Positions 25,945-36,338 of a stretch of 64,000 nucleotides of DNA are shown piece after piece. The notes under the pieces were generated by a model that ran no database searches, was not told the origin of the DNA, and saw only the letters and a list, made by a program, of their open reading frames with translations. The DNA lies in NCBI RefSeq assembly GCF_000686705.1, contig NZ_KK366004.1, positions 740,364 to 804,363 on the forward strand, given 5' to 3'. The position numbers and the translations under genes were made by a program. Every line of letters starts with the position of its first letter. Within the stretch, counting starts at the first letter, position 1. The stretch is from Clostridium hydrogeniformans DSM 21757. Lineage in GTDB: Bacteria; Bacillota; Clostridia; Clostridiales; Clostridiaceae.

Positions 25945-28320
25945 ATGAAGGTACCAGTTATATGGCTTAAAGATTATGTAGATGTTAATATAGATGCAAA
26001 AGAACTAGGGGATAAGTTAACCTTATCAGGCTCTAAGGTAGAGGAAGTTGTAACCACAGGAGATGAAATAATTAATGTAGTTACAGCTAAAATAGAAAAG
26101 ATAGAGCCTCACCCAGACGCAGAGAAACTTGTTATATGTCAAATTAATGTAGGAGAAGAAGAATTAATACAAATAGTTACTGGAGCTAAAAACATGAAAG
26201 AAGGGGATATTGTTCCAGCAGCTCTTCATGGAGCAGTTCTTCATGGTGGATTAAAGATAAAAAAGGGTAAACTTCGTGGAGTTGTATCTAATGGCATGAT
26301 GTGTTCAGAAGAAGAACTTGGAATAGCAGGAGATGAACCAGTACATGGTTTAATGATCCTTAATGAAGATACTGAAGTTGGTATAGATATAAAGGAGGCC
26401 TTAGGTCTTAATAAATCTACCATTGAGTTTGAAATTACGTCTAATAGACCAGACTGTTTAAGTGTAGTTGGTATAGCTAGGGAAACAGCAGCAACTTTAG
26501 GAAGTAAATATAACATGCCTAGTATGGAATTCACTCCTAAATGTAACTTAGACATAAAGAATGAATTAGAGGTAGAAATTAAGGATTCTCTTTGTATGAG
26601 ATATATGGCTAGAGGGATAAAGAATGTTAAAATAGAGCCTTCTCCTTCATGGATGCAAGAAAGATTATTAGATGCAGGGGTTAGACCAATAAATAATATA
26701 GTTGATATAACTAATTTTGTCATGTTAGAGCTTGGTCAACCAATGCATGGATTTGATAAGCGTGAAATAACTTCAAACAAAATTGTAGTGGATAGAGCAC
26801 AAAATGGAGAGAAGTTTGTAACCCTTGATGAAATAGAAAGAACTTTAGATAGTGAAGTATTAACTATAAAGGATGGGGAAAGAACCATAGCTCTTGCAGG
26901 AATAATGGGAGGATTAAACTCAGAAATAAAAGAGGATACTAAGGAAGTAATTTTTGAGTGCGCTAATTTTGAAGGAGTTAATATAAGACTTAACTCTAAG
27001 AAATTAGGATTAAGAACAGAATCTTCTTCAAGATTTGAAAAGGAAATAGATCCTAACTTAGTAAAGCTTGCTATGGATAGGGCATGTTATCTTGTACAGG
27101 AACTAGGTGCTGGAGAGGTTATGGAAGGTACCATAGATATATACAATAACCTTAAGGAAGAAAAACAGTTAAAGGTAGATTCTCAGTTTATAAATAGATT
27201 TTTAGGAACAAACTTATCAAAGGAAGATATGAAAGAGTATTTAGATAGATTAGACTTAAATACTAAGATTGAAGAAGAAATTTTAAATATTACAGTGCCT
27301 ACTTTTAGGATAGATATAAATATAAAGGAAGATATAGCAGAGGAAATAGCAAGAATCTATGGTTATGATAAGATAGGATCAACTATTGCAAAAACCACAG
27401 GTCTTAAGGGAGCTAAAAACTCTAAGCTTAAAAAAGATGATGTTATAATAGATACTATGATAGGGCTTGGATTAAATCAATCCATAAGTTATTCTTTTGT
27501 AAGTCCTAAAACCTTTGATAGTGCTAACATTAGTAAAGACAGTGACCTTAGAAATGTAATAGCTGTAAGAAATCCATTAGGAGAGGATTATAGCATAATG
27601 AGAACATCTACTATAGCTTCTATGATGGAAAACTTAGCTAGAAATTATTCAAGAAATAATGAAGAGGCTAGACTATTTGAGATAGGTAAAGTATATATTA
27701 AAAAGGAAGAAGATAAACTTCCAGAAGAGAGAAATATTTTAACTGTTGGAATATATGGAAATGTTGATTATTTAGATATAAAGGGAATAGTAGAAGAAGT
27801 TCTAACTTCTATGGGAATAGAAAGAGGAACATTTAAAAGACAAAGTGAGAATTCTTCATACCATCCAGGAAAAACAGCAGAAGTTTATATAAATAAGGAT
27901 GTTATGGGGGTTCTAGGAGAAATTCACCCTGATGTTTGTGAAAACTATGGAATAGAGGTTAGCTGTTATTTAGCAGAAATAAATTTAGATGCTCTTTATA
28001 ATAAAGCAGACCTAGTAAAAAAATATAAGGTGTTACCTAAGTTCCCAGCAGTTACAAGAGATATAGCTATACTTGTAGATGATTCAATTCTAGTTCAAGA
28101 TATAGAAGAAGCTATAAGAAAAGCTGGTGGCTCTATGGTAGAAGAAGTGAAATTATTTGATATCTATAAGGGAGCTCAAATACCAGAAGGTAAGAAGAGC
28201 ATAGCTTATGCTATAGTTTATAGAGATGAAAATAAAACATTGACAGATAAGGAAGTTAACAAGGTTCATGATAAAATATTAAAAGCTCTAGAATACAAAA
28301 TAGGAGCAGAATTAAGATAA
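25945..28320 (+). CDS. pheT: Phenylalanyl-tRNA synthetase beta subunit
   Basis: 791 residues, normal length. Order: N-terminal tRNA-binding OB fold (about 40-150, [15 protein letters not shown]), B3/B4 editing domain (about 205-390, with [25 protein letters not shown]), B5 (about 400-475), a degenerate synthetase core, and a C-terminal ferredoxin-like anticodon domain ([20 protein letters not shown]). It edits Tyr-tRNA-Phe and positions the tRNA. ATG after AGGAGGAG, 13 bp from pheS. A long hairpin at 28368 follows. Confidence 0.96.
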   Translation: MKVPVIWLKDYVDVNIDAKELGDKLTLSGSKVEEVVTTGDEIINVVTAKIEKIEPHPDAEKLVICQINVGEEELIQIVTGAKNMKEGDIVPAALHGAVLHGGLKIKKGKLRGVVSNGMMCSEEELGIAGDEPVHGLMILNEDTEVGIDIKEALGLNKSTIEFEITSNRPDCLSVVGIARETAATLGSKYNMPSMEFTPKCNLDIKNELEVEIKDSLCMRYMARGIKNVKIEPSPSWMQERLLDAGVRPINNIVDITNFVMLELGQPMHGFDKREITSNKIVVDRAQNGEKFVTLDEIERTLDSEVLTIKDGERTIALAGIMGGLNSEIKEDTKEVIFECANFEGVNIRLNSKKLGLRTESSSRFEKEIDPNLVKLAMDRACYLVQELGAGEVMEGTIDIYNNLKEEKQLKVDSQFINRFLGTNLSKEDMKEYLDRLDLNTKIEEEILNITVPTFRIDINIKEDIAEEIARIYGYDKIGSTIAKTTGLKGAKNSKLKKDDVIIDTMIGLGLNQSISYSFVSPKTFDSANISKDSDLRNVIAVRNPLGEDYSIMRTSTIASMMENLARNYSRNNEEARLFEIGKVYIKKEEDKLPEERNILTVGIYGNVDYLDIKGIVEEVLTSMGIERGTFKRQSENSSYHPGKTAEVYINKDVMGVLGEIHPDVCENYGIEVSCYLAEINLDALYNKADLVKKYKVLPKFPAVTRDIAILVDDSILVQDIEEAIRKAGGSMVEEVKLFDIYKGAQIPEGKKSIAYAIVYRDENKTLTDKEVNKVHDKILKALEYKIGAELR

Positions 28321-28367
28321 GGAAAACATTGTCTGAATATCAATTTAATTAGATTGTTTTCTACTGA

Positions 28368-28427
28368 GAAAATATATGTTAAAATATAGGTAACTATATT
28401 TTACATATATTTTCTTTCTATTTTAGG
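28368..28427 (+). terminator. Long GNRA-capped hairpin downstream of pheT
   Basis: Stem of 21 bp (28368-28389 with 28394-28414, one bulged T) closed by a GTAA loop of the GNRA class, followed by T-rich TTTCTATTTT. The stem is almost pure A/T. Probable terminator of pheST. Confidence 0.6.
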
Positions 28428-28653
28428 ATAATTAAGAATTGTATTAATTTTTATACTAGGACTATTATATAAATATTATGAGTTTAACATTATACAATAA
28501 ATTCACTCATAAATAAGCTATATAATGTTTAAATAGAAAGAAGATACCATTAGGGAATTACATTTTAGTTTAACCTTCATATGGTCTTAAATATATATGT
28601 AAGTAGTAAATTAAATTATTTTGAATATAAAGTGGGATAAAAGGGTGGTTGCC
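28428..28653 (+). other. Region before zapA with an imperfect inverted repeat
   Basis: TTTAACATTATA (28483-28494) pairs with TATAATGTTTAAA (28521-28533) with one bulge. AT-rich otherwise. It probably holds the promoter and leader of the ZapA-like gene; no clear -35/-10 pair was picked out. Confidence 0.35.
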
Positions 28654-29874
28654 ATGAATAAAGTAACAGTTGAAATAAATGGAATGGAGTATAATTTAAA
28701 GGGAGAAGAAAACAGAGAGTATTTAATAAATGTAGCTAACTATGTGGATTCAAAAATAAAAAATTTAATAGATGGAAATAAAAAGTTAAGTACAGCTTCT
28801 TCAGCTATTTTAACAGCTATGAATTCTGTAGATGAGATGTTTAAAGCAAGAGATGAGGCCAAGGAAATAAAAAACCAATTTGCACTTTTAAAAAGTCAAA
28901 TATCTTACTTGGAGAGACATAATAAGGAATTAGAAGATAAAGTAGAAGGTTTAGAAACTACATTTAATTTAAAAATAAAAGAAAATACTCATGTCTATGA
29001 AAATAAGATAAAAAACTTAGAAGGTATTGTGGAGAAGAATGGAGAAGAAATTTTAAGTTTAAAGAAATTAAGAGATGATTTAAAGTTAGAAATTCAGGAT
29101 AAAAATATAATATTAGAACATAGAGAAGAATCATTAAATAACCTTCAAGAAGAAATACATAAGTTAGAAGAAACTTATAGGAAAGAAAAGTCAGAAATAG
29201 AGAAAAATTGTGATGATAATTTAGCTAAAACTTTAGAAGAGAAAAAATCCATGGAAATTTCTTTAGTAGATTTAGAAAATAATCTTAAGGAAACCAATAG
29301 TATTCTTGAGGAAAAAAGTAACTCCATAGAAAAACTAAAGAATGAAAAAAGGGTTTTATTAAAGGAAAATGAAGGTAAGGATAGGGAAGTATTTAATCTA
29401 AAGAAAGAAAAATCTATTTTAGAAGAGATTAAGCTTCAATTAACAGATAACATTAGAGATTTAGAGGGAAAGTTTAAGGACTATGAGGAGAATAACTCTT
29501 ATAAAGATAAGGTAGAATCATTAAGTAAGCAAATAACCATATTAGAAGAAGAGGCTAAAAAATATAAAAAGCTTAATGAATATTTAAAGGAAAAATCTAA
29601 GGAAACATCATTTACAACCTCAAGTAATTTTTATAAATTAAAAACTTATCAAAATAAATATATAGTTCTTATAGAAGAACTTATAGAAAGCCAGATAAGA
29701 TATATATGCTTAAATGAAGATATTGAATATATACCTCCCATGGATATAGAAAGATATATAGAAAATAATGATGATTTTGATATAGAAGAGGAAGTAAACT
29801 TTATGATAAGAAATGGTCAAAGATATCCAAGTTCTCTTAAAAATAAGGCAATAAGAAAGATGTTTACAGCATAG
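28654..29874 (+). CDS. zapA: ZapA-domain cell division protein with long coiled-coil extension
   Basis: A 406-residue protein. Residues 1-90 are a ZapA domain (MNKVTVEINGMEYNLKGEE, YVDSKIKNLI, AILTAMNSVDEMFKARDE), which bundles FtsZ filaments at mid-cell. Residues about 85-320 are an almost unbroken Lys/Glu/Leu coiled coil. The last 80 residues form a different, Tyr/Ile-rich conserved-looking block (SQIRYICLNEDIEYIPP). Usual ZapA is about 80-140 residues, so this is a three-part architecture. The ATG at 28654 is preceded by AAGGGTGG; an upstream in-frame TTG at 28621 has no site. It sits before the U32 peptidase and mutS2, the normal clostridial place for zapA. Confidence 0.8.
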   Translation: MNKVTVEINGMEYNLKGEENREYLINVANYVDSKIKNLIDGNKKLSTASSAILTAMNSVDEMFKARDEAKEIKNQFALLKSQISYLERHNKELEDKVEGLETTFNLKIKENTHVYENKIKNLEGIVEKNGEEILSLKKLRDDLKLEIQDKNIILEHREESLNNLQEEIHKLEETYRKEKSEIEKNCDDNLAKTLEEKKSMEISLVDLENNLKETNSILEEKSNSIEKLKNEKRVLLKENEGKDREVFNLKKEKSILEEIKLQLTDNIRDLEGKFKDYEENNSYKDKVESLSKQITILEEEAKKYKKLNEYLKEKSKETSFTTSSNFYKLKTYQNKYIVLIEELIESQIRYICLNEDIEYIPPMDIERYIENNDDFDIEEEVNFMIRNGQRYPSSLKNKAIRKMFTA

Positions 29875-29900
29875 CTCATGGATTCATGAGCTATTTTATA
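29871..29900 (+). terminator. Terminator overlapping the zapA stop codon
   Basis: Stem ATAGCTCATG-GATT-CATGAGCTAT (29871-29894) followed by TTTATA. The TAG stop is within the left arm. Confidence 0.8.
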
Positions 29901-29981
29901 TATTAACATTGAATTTTATTTAATGTATAATAAGTTAAGTGGAAAACAAAAGAAGTTAAAAATAGTAGAGAGGTGCAATTT

Positions 29982-32327
29982 ATGAAGGGGATAGAATTAT
30001 TAGCTCCGGCAGGAAGTCTTGAGAGCTTATATGCGGCAATAAACAAAGGCTGTGATGCAGTTTATATGGGAGGAAGTAAGTTTTCAGCTAGGGCTTATGC
30101 ATCTAATTTTACTAATGAGGATTTAGAAAAGGCTGTAGATTATGCTCATTTATATGGAGTGAAAATATATATTGCATTAAATACTTTAATAAAGGAAGAA
30201 GAAATCTTAGAAGCTTTTGAATACATAAGATTTTTATATTCTATAGGGGTAGATGCATTAATAGTACAGGATTTAGGAGTTGCAGAAATTTTAAAAACAT
30301 ATTTTAAAGATTTTGAAATTCACGCTTCTACTCAGATGACAATTCACAATGGAGAAGGAGCAATATTTTTTAAGAATAATGGATTTCAAAGAATAGTTTT
30401 ATCAAGAGAACTTACTTTAAAGGATATAGAGTATATCTCTAAGGATTTAGGTATAGAGACTGAAATATTTGTTCATGGAGCCTTATGTGTTTGTTACTCA
30501 GGTCAATGTTTAATGAGTAGTCTAATCGGAGGCAGAAGTGGTAATAGAGGAAGATGTGCTCAACCCTGTAGGTTACCCTATACCCTTATAAATAAAAATA
30601 CAAGGGAAGAAAGTAAAGGATATCTACTAAGTCCTAAGGATATATGCAATATAGAAAATGTTGAGGATTTAATAGAAAGCGGAACCGCTTCTCTTAAGAT
30701 AGAAGGACGAATGAAAAGACCAGAATATGTAGCTGGAGTTGTAGAAAGTTATAAAAAGGCTGTAGATTCTTATTATAAAAAGAATAGCTTAAATAAAGAA
30801 AAGGAAAAGAAAAAACTTTTGCAACTATTTAATAGAGAAGGATTTTCAAAGGCTTATCTTTATGGAAATAAAGGAAAAGATATGATGGCATATAGTTTTC
30901 CTAAAAACACAGGAGTACATATAGGTACAGTTTTAAAGGATAATACAATAGTCCTTGAAGAGGCTATTTTTGTAGGAGATGGGATTAGAAATGGAGAGGA
31001 AGGTTTTAGTGTTTCTAAGATACTAGTAAATAATAAGGAAGTAAGTAGTGGAAATAAAGGGGATAGAGTAATTATACACCCAACTAATTATAAAAGAGGG
31101 GAAAAACTCTATAAGACCTTAGACAATAATCTTATGAAGACATATGAATCAAGCTATTTAAGTCCTTATGGGAAAAAGATTACCTTAAAAGCTAAAGTAG
31201 ATTTCAAGGTAAATGAGGAAATAACTATAACCATTTATTTCCATGGAAATAAGTTTTATACTAAGGGGGAAATAGTTCAAGTAGCTAAGAATAAACCTCT
31301 ATCTAAAGAAAGAATAATGGATAGTCTTCAAAAGAGTGGAGATACTCCATTTAAAATAGAAGAGATAATATTTAACACCTATGAAGACGGGTTTCTTCCA
31401 GTGTCATCTCTAAATGCTGTAAGAAGAGAAATAATAGAAGCTATAGAAAGTAGTATGATTAATACTTATAAGAAAGAAAGCATAAAGAGAGAACTAGAGG
31501 GATTAAGAAAAGAAAAAATAGGAAAGTTACCTTATTTGTTAGTGAATGTATCTACTAAAACACAGTTAAATAAGGTTTTAGAACTTAATGTAGAGGATAT
31601 AGGAGTTAATATATTTTATAGGGGAAATCAGTATTTAAAAGAAGATGATTTAAAGAATATAAAAGGAAAAAGACTATATTTAAAAATACCAAATATAGTT
31701 AAGGAAGAGTTTAACAAGGTAGCTAGTATAATTGAAAGAAATTTAGAAAATATAGAGGGAATAATAACTTCTAACCTAGGAATAATAAATTCATTTAAGG
31801 ATAAAACAAGAATAATAGGAGACTATAAACTAAATTTATATAATAGTTATGCTACAGAATATATGAAACCCCATATAGATGGTGCATGTATAAGCCTTGA
31901 GTTAAATAAAAAAGAAATGAACAAATTAGCTAGTAAAAGTACTATGGACCTTCAAGTGCTTTTATATGGAAACCCAGAACTTATGGTAAGTGAATATTGT
32001 CCTATAGGTAGTGTTATGGGAGGTCGTGATTCTAGTCATAACTGTTCTATGCCTTGTGTTAAGGGAGACTTTACATTAAGGGATAGAAAAAACCAAGAAT
32101 TTATAGTAAATACTGATGTATTCTGTAGGAGTTATATATATAATAACAACAGTATTAACTTGATACCTATGATGAAAGAGATAAACAATGTAAGTAGCTT
32201 TAGAATAGATTTTATTAATGAAGATGAGAGAGAAGTTGAAAAAGTCATAACTTCCTTTAAGGAAGGGAAGTGGGATCATAGCTATGAGAATTACACAAGA
32301 GGACATTATAAAAGAGGAGTAGAATAA
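29982..32327 (+). CDS. U32-family peptidase/hydroxylase-like protein with DUF3656 region
   Basis: A 781-residue protein of the U32 (collagenase-like, YegQ/RlhA-related) family. The N-terminal barrel starts IELLAPAGSLESLYAAI, and the signature region is ETEIFVHGALCVCYSGQC followed by GNRGRCAQPCR; its cysteines are those that coordinate Fe-S in RlhA/TrhP relatives. The C-terminal DUF3656-type half ends in a second cysteine set (SSHNCSMPC). Related proteins hydroxylate RNA rather than cleave protein, so 'peptidase' is a historical label. ATG at 29982 follows AGAGGTG. It heads an operon with mutS2 and the DUF523 gene. Confidence 0.85.
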   Translation: MKGIELLAPAGSLESLYAAINKGCDAVYMGGSKFSARAYASNFTNEDLEKAVDYAHLYGVKIYIALNTLIKEEEILEAFEYIRFLYSIGVDALIVQDLGVAEILKTYFKDFEIHASTQMTIHNGEGAIFFKNNGFQRIVLSRELTLKDIEYISKDLGIETEIFVHGALCVCYSGQCLMSSLIGGRSGNRGRCAQPCRLPYTLINKNTREESKGYLLSPKDICNIENVEDLIESGTASLKIEGRMKRPEYVAGVVESYKKAVDSYYKKNSLNKEKEKKKLLQLFNREGFSKAYLYGNKGKDMMAYSFPKNTGVHIGTVLKDNTIVLEEAIFVGDGIRNGEEGFSVSKILVNNKEVSSGNKGDRVIIHPTNYKRGEKLYKTLDNNLMKTYESSYLSPYGKKITLKAKVDFKVNEEITITIYFHGNKFYTKGEIVQVAKNKPLSKERIMDSLQKSGDTPFKIEEIIFNTYEDGFLPVSSLNAVRREIIEAIESSMINTYKKESIKRELEGLRKEKIGKLPYLLVNVSTKTQLNKVLELNVEDIGVNIFYRGNQYLKEDDLKNIKGKRLYLKIPNIVKEEFNKVASIIERNLENIEGIITSNLGIINSFKDKTRIIGDYKLNLYNSYATEYMKPHIDGACISLELNKKEMNKLASKSTMDLQVLLYGNPELMVSEYCPIGSVMGGRDSSHNCSMPCVKGDFTLRDRKNQEFIVNTDVFCRSYIYNNNSINLIPMMKEINNVSSFRIDFINEDEREVEKVITSFKEGKWDHSYENYTRGHYKRGVE

Positions 32328-32341
32328 AAGGGGAAATTACT

Positions 32342-34708
32342 ATGAATGAAAAAGCATTAAAAGTTTTAGAGTTTAATAAGATAAAAGAATTAATGAAAAA
32401 ATATACGGCTACTTCTGCAGGAAAGGATTTAATAGAGGACCTAGTGCCTTACAATAATTCCCGTGAAGTTGTAATGCATCTAAAGGAAACGGAAGAAGCA
32501 TTTAACCTTTTACTAAAGAAAGGGAATCCACCTTTTGAAGGATTATATGATGTAAGAGAAGGTATTGAAAGGGCAGGTAAGGGCGGAACCTTAATGTCAG
32601 GCCAACTTATTAGAATAGCAAATATGCTAAGGTCTAGTAGGAGATTTAAGGATTATATATCTAGAAAAGAAGGGGAAGAGGCTTATTATGAACTAGAGAG
32701 TCTTTGTGATGGAATAGTTCCTTTAAAGAAGTTAGAAGATGATATTTTATTTGCTATTATAAGTGAAGAAGAGATATCAGATAGAGCATCTCAAACCTTA
32801 TATAATATAAGAAGATCATTAAAGGAAAAGAATTCTTCTATAAGAGACAGAATTAATGATGTTATAAGAAGTAATTCAAAATATCTTCAGGATAATTTAT
32901 ATACTGTAAGAGGAGATAGATATGTAATCCCTGTAAAGGCTGAACATAAGGGGTCAGTACCAGGACTTGTACATGATCAAAGCTCATCAGGAGCTACCCT
33001 ATTTATAGAGCCTATGCATCTTGTAAACTTAAATAATGAGATAAGAGAGCTTATGCTTAAGGAAAAGGCTGAGATTGAGAGAATTTTAGCTGATTTATCT
33101 CAAAGAGTATATGAAAATATTTTTGAGGTTAAGAATAATAGTAAAATAATTTGGGAACTTGACTTTATATTTGCTAAGGCCAAGTTTAGTAGTTCAATAA
33201 ATGGAATAATGCCAAAGGTAAATACTGATGGTAGCTTTAATATAATTGAAGGAAGACATCCTTTAATAGATCCTAAGGTAGTAGTTCCATCTAGCATTTA
33301 TTTAGGAGAAGATTTTACATCTTTAGTTATTACGGGACCTAATACAGGTGGAAAAACAGTTACCTTAAAAACAGCAGGGCTTCTTCATATTATGGCATTA
33401 AGTGGAATATTAATTCCAGCAAAATCAGAATCCTCTGTGGCATTTTATGAAGAAATATTTGCAGACATTGGGGATGAGCAAAGTATAGAACAAAGTCTCT
33501 CAACTTTCTCTTCTCATATGACTAATATAGTTAAGATAATAGATAAGTCTAACGAAAAGTCCTTGGTTTTATTTGATGAACTAGGAGCAGGAACAGATCC
33601 AACGGAAGGGGCAGCATTAGCAGTATCTATACTAGAATACTTAAGAAGTAGAAATGTAAAATTAGTTGCAACCACTCACTATAGTGAGCTTAAAGCTTAT
33701 GCCCTTGAGACTGAGAGTGTTGAAAATGCATCTGTAGAATTTGATGTGGAAACTTTAAGACCAACCTACAGGCTTTTAATAGGAATTCCTGGAAAGTCTA
33801 ATGCCTTTGATATATCAAGGAGACTTGGACTTCAAGGTCATATAATAGAAGAAGCTAAAAACTTAATTTCTAAGGATAATGTAAGGTTTGAAGATTTAAT
33901 AAGCCATCTTCAAGAAAAAAGCATAAAAGCAGAAAAGGATGCAAGAAGTGCAGAGGTCTTAAAAACTAATATAGAATCACTTAAAAAGAATTATGAGGAT
34001 AAGCTTCAAGGAATAGATAAGATAAGAGAAAAAGCCTTAGAAGAAGCAAGAAGAGAAGCGAGAAGTGTCCTTCGTGATGCTAAGGAAGAAGCTGACCAAA
34101 TTCTAAAGGATATGAGAGATTTAGAAAAAATGGGCTATGGCTCAGAAGCTCGTGCTATGCTAGAAGAACAAAGAAAGACTTTAAAAGATAAACTAGAAAG
34201 CCATGAAGAAAAGGTAAGTTTATCAACAAAAGACAAGGGTGAAAAGATAGATAAGGTTACCCTTGGTATGGAGGCTATGTTACCTTCTTTAAATCAAAAG
34301 GTATCTATATTAACCCTTCCAGATAATAAGGGAGAAGTACAGGTTGAAGCAGGTATAATGAAGATAAATGTAAAGCTCTCAGATTTAAGACTTATAGGAA
34401 ATGGTACTTCAAGTAAACAGGATAGAGGTTCAAAGAAAAGAGAAGCAAAGCTTAATTTAAGAAGGGTTGAATCTTCAGTAGATTTAAGAGGAATGGATGC
34501 AGAAGAAGCTTGCTATAATGCAGATAAATATTTAGATGATGCATATTTAGGGGGACTTAATGAGGTGTCTATAATCCATGGTAAGGGAACAGGAGTACTT
34601 AGAAACGCCATAAATGAAATGTTAAGAAGACATCCTCATGTAAAGAACTTTAGACTTGGAGAATACGGTGAAGGTGGTACTGGGGTAACTGTTGCCGTAT
34701 TAAAGTAG
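32342..34708 (+). CDS. mutS2: Endonuclease MutS2
   Basis: A 788-residue MutS-family ATPase lacking the mismatch-recognition domain. In Firmicutes it acts on stalled or collided ribosomes and against recombination. It has core helices, the ABC ATPase with Walker A GPNTGGKT, signature region SLSTFSSHM and Walker B LVLFDELGAGTDP, a long coiled coil (about 500-640), and a C-terminal Smr domain with VDLRGMDAEEA and HGKGTGVLR. Length is normal. It lies 14 bp after the U32 gene and 8 bp before DUF523. Confidence 0.95.
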   Translation: MNEKALKVLEFNKIKELMKKYTATSAGKDLIEDLVPYNNSREVVMHLKETEEAFNLLLKKGNPPFEGLYDVREGIERAGKGGTLMSGQLIRIANMLRSSRRFKDYISRKEGEEAYYELESLCDGIVPLKKLEDDILFAIISEEEISDRASQTLYNIRRSLKEKNSSIRDRINDVIRSNSKYLQDNLYTVRGDRYVIPVKAEHKGSVPGLVHDQSSSGATLFIEPMHLVNLNNEIRELMLKEKAEIERILADLSQRVYENIFEVKNNSKIIWELDFIFAKAKFSSSINGIMPKVNTDGSFNIIEGRHPLIDPKVVVPSSIYLGEDFTSLVITGPNTGGKTVTLKTAGLLHIMALSGILIPAKSESSVAFYEEIFADIGDEQSIEQSLSTFSSHMTNIVKIIDKSNEKSLVLFDELGAGTDPTEGAALAVSILEYLRSRNVKLVATTHYSELKAYALETESVENASVEFDVETLRPTYRLLIGIPGKSNAFDISRRLGLQGHIIEEAKNLISKDNVRFEDLISHLQEKSIKAEKDARSAEVLKTNIESLKKNYEDKLQGIDKIREKALEEARREARSVLRDAKEEADQILKDMRDLEKMGYGSEARAMLEEQRKTLKDKLESHEEKVSLSTKDKGEKIDKVTLGMEAMLPSLNQKVSILTLPDNKGEVQVEAGIMKINVKLSDLRLIGNGTSSKQDRGSKKREAKLNLRRVESSVDLRGMDAEEACYNADKYLDDAYLGGLNEVSIIHGKGTGVLRNAINEMLRRHPHVKNFRLGEYGEGGTGVTVAVLK

Positions 34709-34716
34709 GTGAAGCT

Positions 34717-35175
34717 ATGATACTTGTTAGTGCATGTCTTTGTGGAGTGAATTGTAAATATAATGGAGGAAATAATCTTAAGAAACCTCTAAAAAAGCTT
34801 TTAGAACAGGGAAAGGTTATGATGGTTTGTCCAGAACAATTAGGCGGACTAGAAACTCCAAGAAAACCTTGTGAAATATCTTTTGGAAGTGGAAAAGAGG
34901 TTCTACAAGGAAAAAGTAAAGTTATTACTAAGGAAAATATAGACTGTACAGAAAAATTTATAAAAGGTGCAGAGGAAACATTAAACATAGCAAAATCTAT
35001 AAATCCAGAATATATAATATTAAAATCTAAAAGCCCATCCTGTGGTGTTTCAAAAATTTATGATGGAACTTTTACAGGTACATTAAAAAATGGGAGTGGA
35101 GTTACTGCAGAACTTTTATTAAAAAATGGATTTAAGGTAATAACTGAAGAGGAAGCTGAAAGGTTAATAAAATAG
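34717..35175 (+). CDS. DUF523 family protein
   Basis: A 152-residue cytosolic protein with the DUF523 (YbbK-like) pattern: N-terminal MILVSACLCGVNCKYNGGNN, VCPEQLGGLETPR, and LKSKSPSCGVSKIYDGTFTG. The conserved cysteines (ACLCGVNC and SCG) suggest metal or Fe-S binding, but function is not established. Its ribosome site (TAGGTGA) is built into the mutS2 stop, so translation is likely coupled. Last gene of the operon, followed by a bidirectional terminator. Confidence 0.85.
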   Translation: MILVSACLCGVNCKYNGGNNLKKPLKKLLEQGKVMMVCPEQLGGLETPRKPCEISFGSGKEVLQGKSKVITKENIDCTEKFIKGAEETLNIAKSINPEYIILKSKSPSCGVSKIYDGTFTGTLKNGSGVTAELLLKNGFKVITEEEAERLIK

Positions 35176-35180
35176 AACTT

Positions 35181-35230
35181 AAATAAAAAAGGATTTAATT
35201 CATAATTAATGAGTTAAATCCTTTTTATTT
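35181..35230. terminator. Bidirectional terminator after the DUF523 gene
   Basis: About 20-bp stem with core AAAAAGGATTTAA/TTAAATCCTTTTT, spanning 35181-35203 and 35209-35230. It serves the converging DUF523 and SdpI-like genes. Confidence 0.85.
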
Positions 35231-35233
35231 ATA

Positions 35234-35566
35234 CTATAATTTTCTACTTCCATCTTTCTTAAAAACTTTTGTAAGATGAACTTCATCAAGAAAAATCATA
35301 ATAACAAAACCTATTAAAATCAATATATTTTCAAAACCTATACTAAGATTTTTAATTAAATGATTTAAAAGAAATTCTAAAGCCACATAAATGAAACCTA
35401 ATATAATAAGAGTGATGGCTGAATATTTTTGTGCTTCATTCCATACATCTTGATTTTTCATTGATAAGTTAGTTCTATAACCATATATACAATTAATTTT
35501 TCGTGGTGGAAGAACCTTAAATATAAACCCAAGGACTAAACATATTATTCCTACAAGACCTATCAT
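35234..35566 (-). CDS. SdpI-family small membrane protein
   Basis: A 110-residue protein with three hydrophobic helices (about 1-19, 48-70, 80-98) and the SdpI C-domain pattern IYGYRTNLSMKNQDVWNEAQKYS. Bacillus SdpI is the immunity and signalling protein against the SdpC toxin; stand-alone short relatives like this lack the N-terminal SdpI half, and their role is unknown. No sdpC-like toxin or ArsR-type regulator is adjacent. The ATG giving MIGLVGIIC is preferred because GGAGGTG lies 4-5 bp before it. Single gene. Confidence 0.8.
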   Translation of the reverse strand: MIGLVGIICLVLGFIFKVLPPRKINCIYGYRTNLSMKNQDVWNEAQKYSAITLIILGFIYVALEFLLNHLIKNLSIGFENILILIGFVIMIFLDEVHLTKVFKKDGSRKL

Positions 35567-35715
35567 ATACACCTCCAAAATTTCATTTAAAATCAATTCT
35601 TATTTTTTCTCTTTTTCTAGATTGTAGTTCATAAAAAATCTTTAGTAGATTGAACATAACTTCTATGAACATTAGTGCAAATGATAGTAGTAAACTCTAT
35701 ACAAGAATAGAGCTA

Positions 35716-36240
35716 TTATAATTCTAATATCATATGTATGTCATAAGGTTCTAACTCATATAAATCTTTATTTATTTCATTTGTTAACTTTGCTCCTAGG
35801 GCAGAATAAAAATCCACTGTATTTTTAAAAGGAGTAGCAGAGATATAAAGCCTTTTAGCACCTAAATCCCTTGCTTTTTCGCATAATAAAGCAACTAGAT
35901 TTTTACCAATGCCTTTTTTACGATAGTTGCTACTTATATATAACATATCTAACTTAAGTTCATCATTATTTAAACCAATAAACTTATTATCTAGAGCACC
36001 TAAGCCTACAATTTTATTATTATGAAATGCTCCATATATAGTACCATTTCTAGAATATATATCTTCTAGTCTTTCAATGTATTCATGTAGTTCTTCTAGA
36101 TTCCAGCCGTTAATATTGTAAAACTCATTTACTAATTCTAGTTTATGATTTTTATAATAATAAGTTTCCTTTGTAATTTCACTTCTATCAATGTCACCTA
36201 ATAGCTTAAGTTCTGACATTTTAAGTAGTCTATAATTCAA
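35716..36240 (-). CDS. GNAT-family N-acetyltransferase
   Basis: About 174 residues. Acetyl-CoA binding motif A is YRKKGIGKNLVALLCEKA (R/Q-x-x-G-x-G/A). The C-terminal FYSALGAKL is the common GNAT end motif. ELKLDMLYISSNYRKKG gives strand 4. Acceptor substrate unknown. TTG at 36240 (reading MNYRLLKM) is preferred, 7 bp after GAGGTG; a GTG three codons upstream lies inside that site. No operon partner. Confidence 0.82.
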   Translation of the reverse strand: MNYRLLKMSELKLLGDIDRSEITKETYYYKNHKLELVNEFYNINGWNLEELHEYIERLEDIYSRNGTIYGAFHNNKIVGLGALDNKFIGLNNDELKLDMLYISSNYRKKGIGKNLVALLCEKARDLGAKRLYISATPFKNTVDFYSALGAKLTNEINKDLYELEPYDIHMILEL

Positions 36241-36338
36241 CTTTATCACCTCATTATATATAAAGTAAAAGTATTAATTCTATAATTTCTTAATTTAATA
36301 TTTTACTTGTACACTAGAGAAATAATACTTATATAAAG

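Noticed and set aside
26241-26723. 160-codon minus-strand frame inside pheT
   Set aside because: Antisense to a fully intact pheT, with no start signals or family resemblance.
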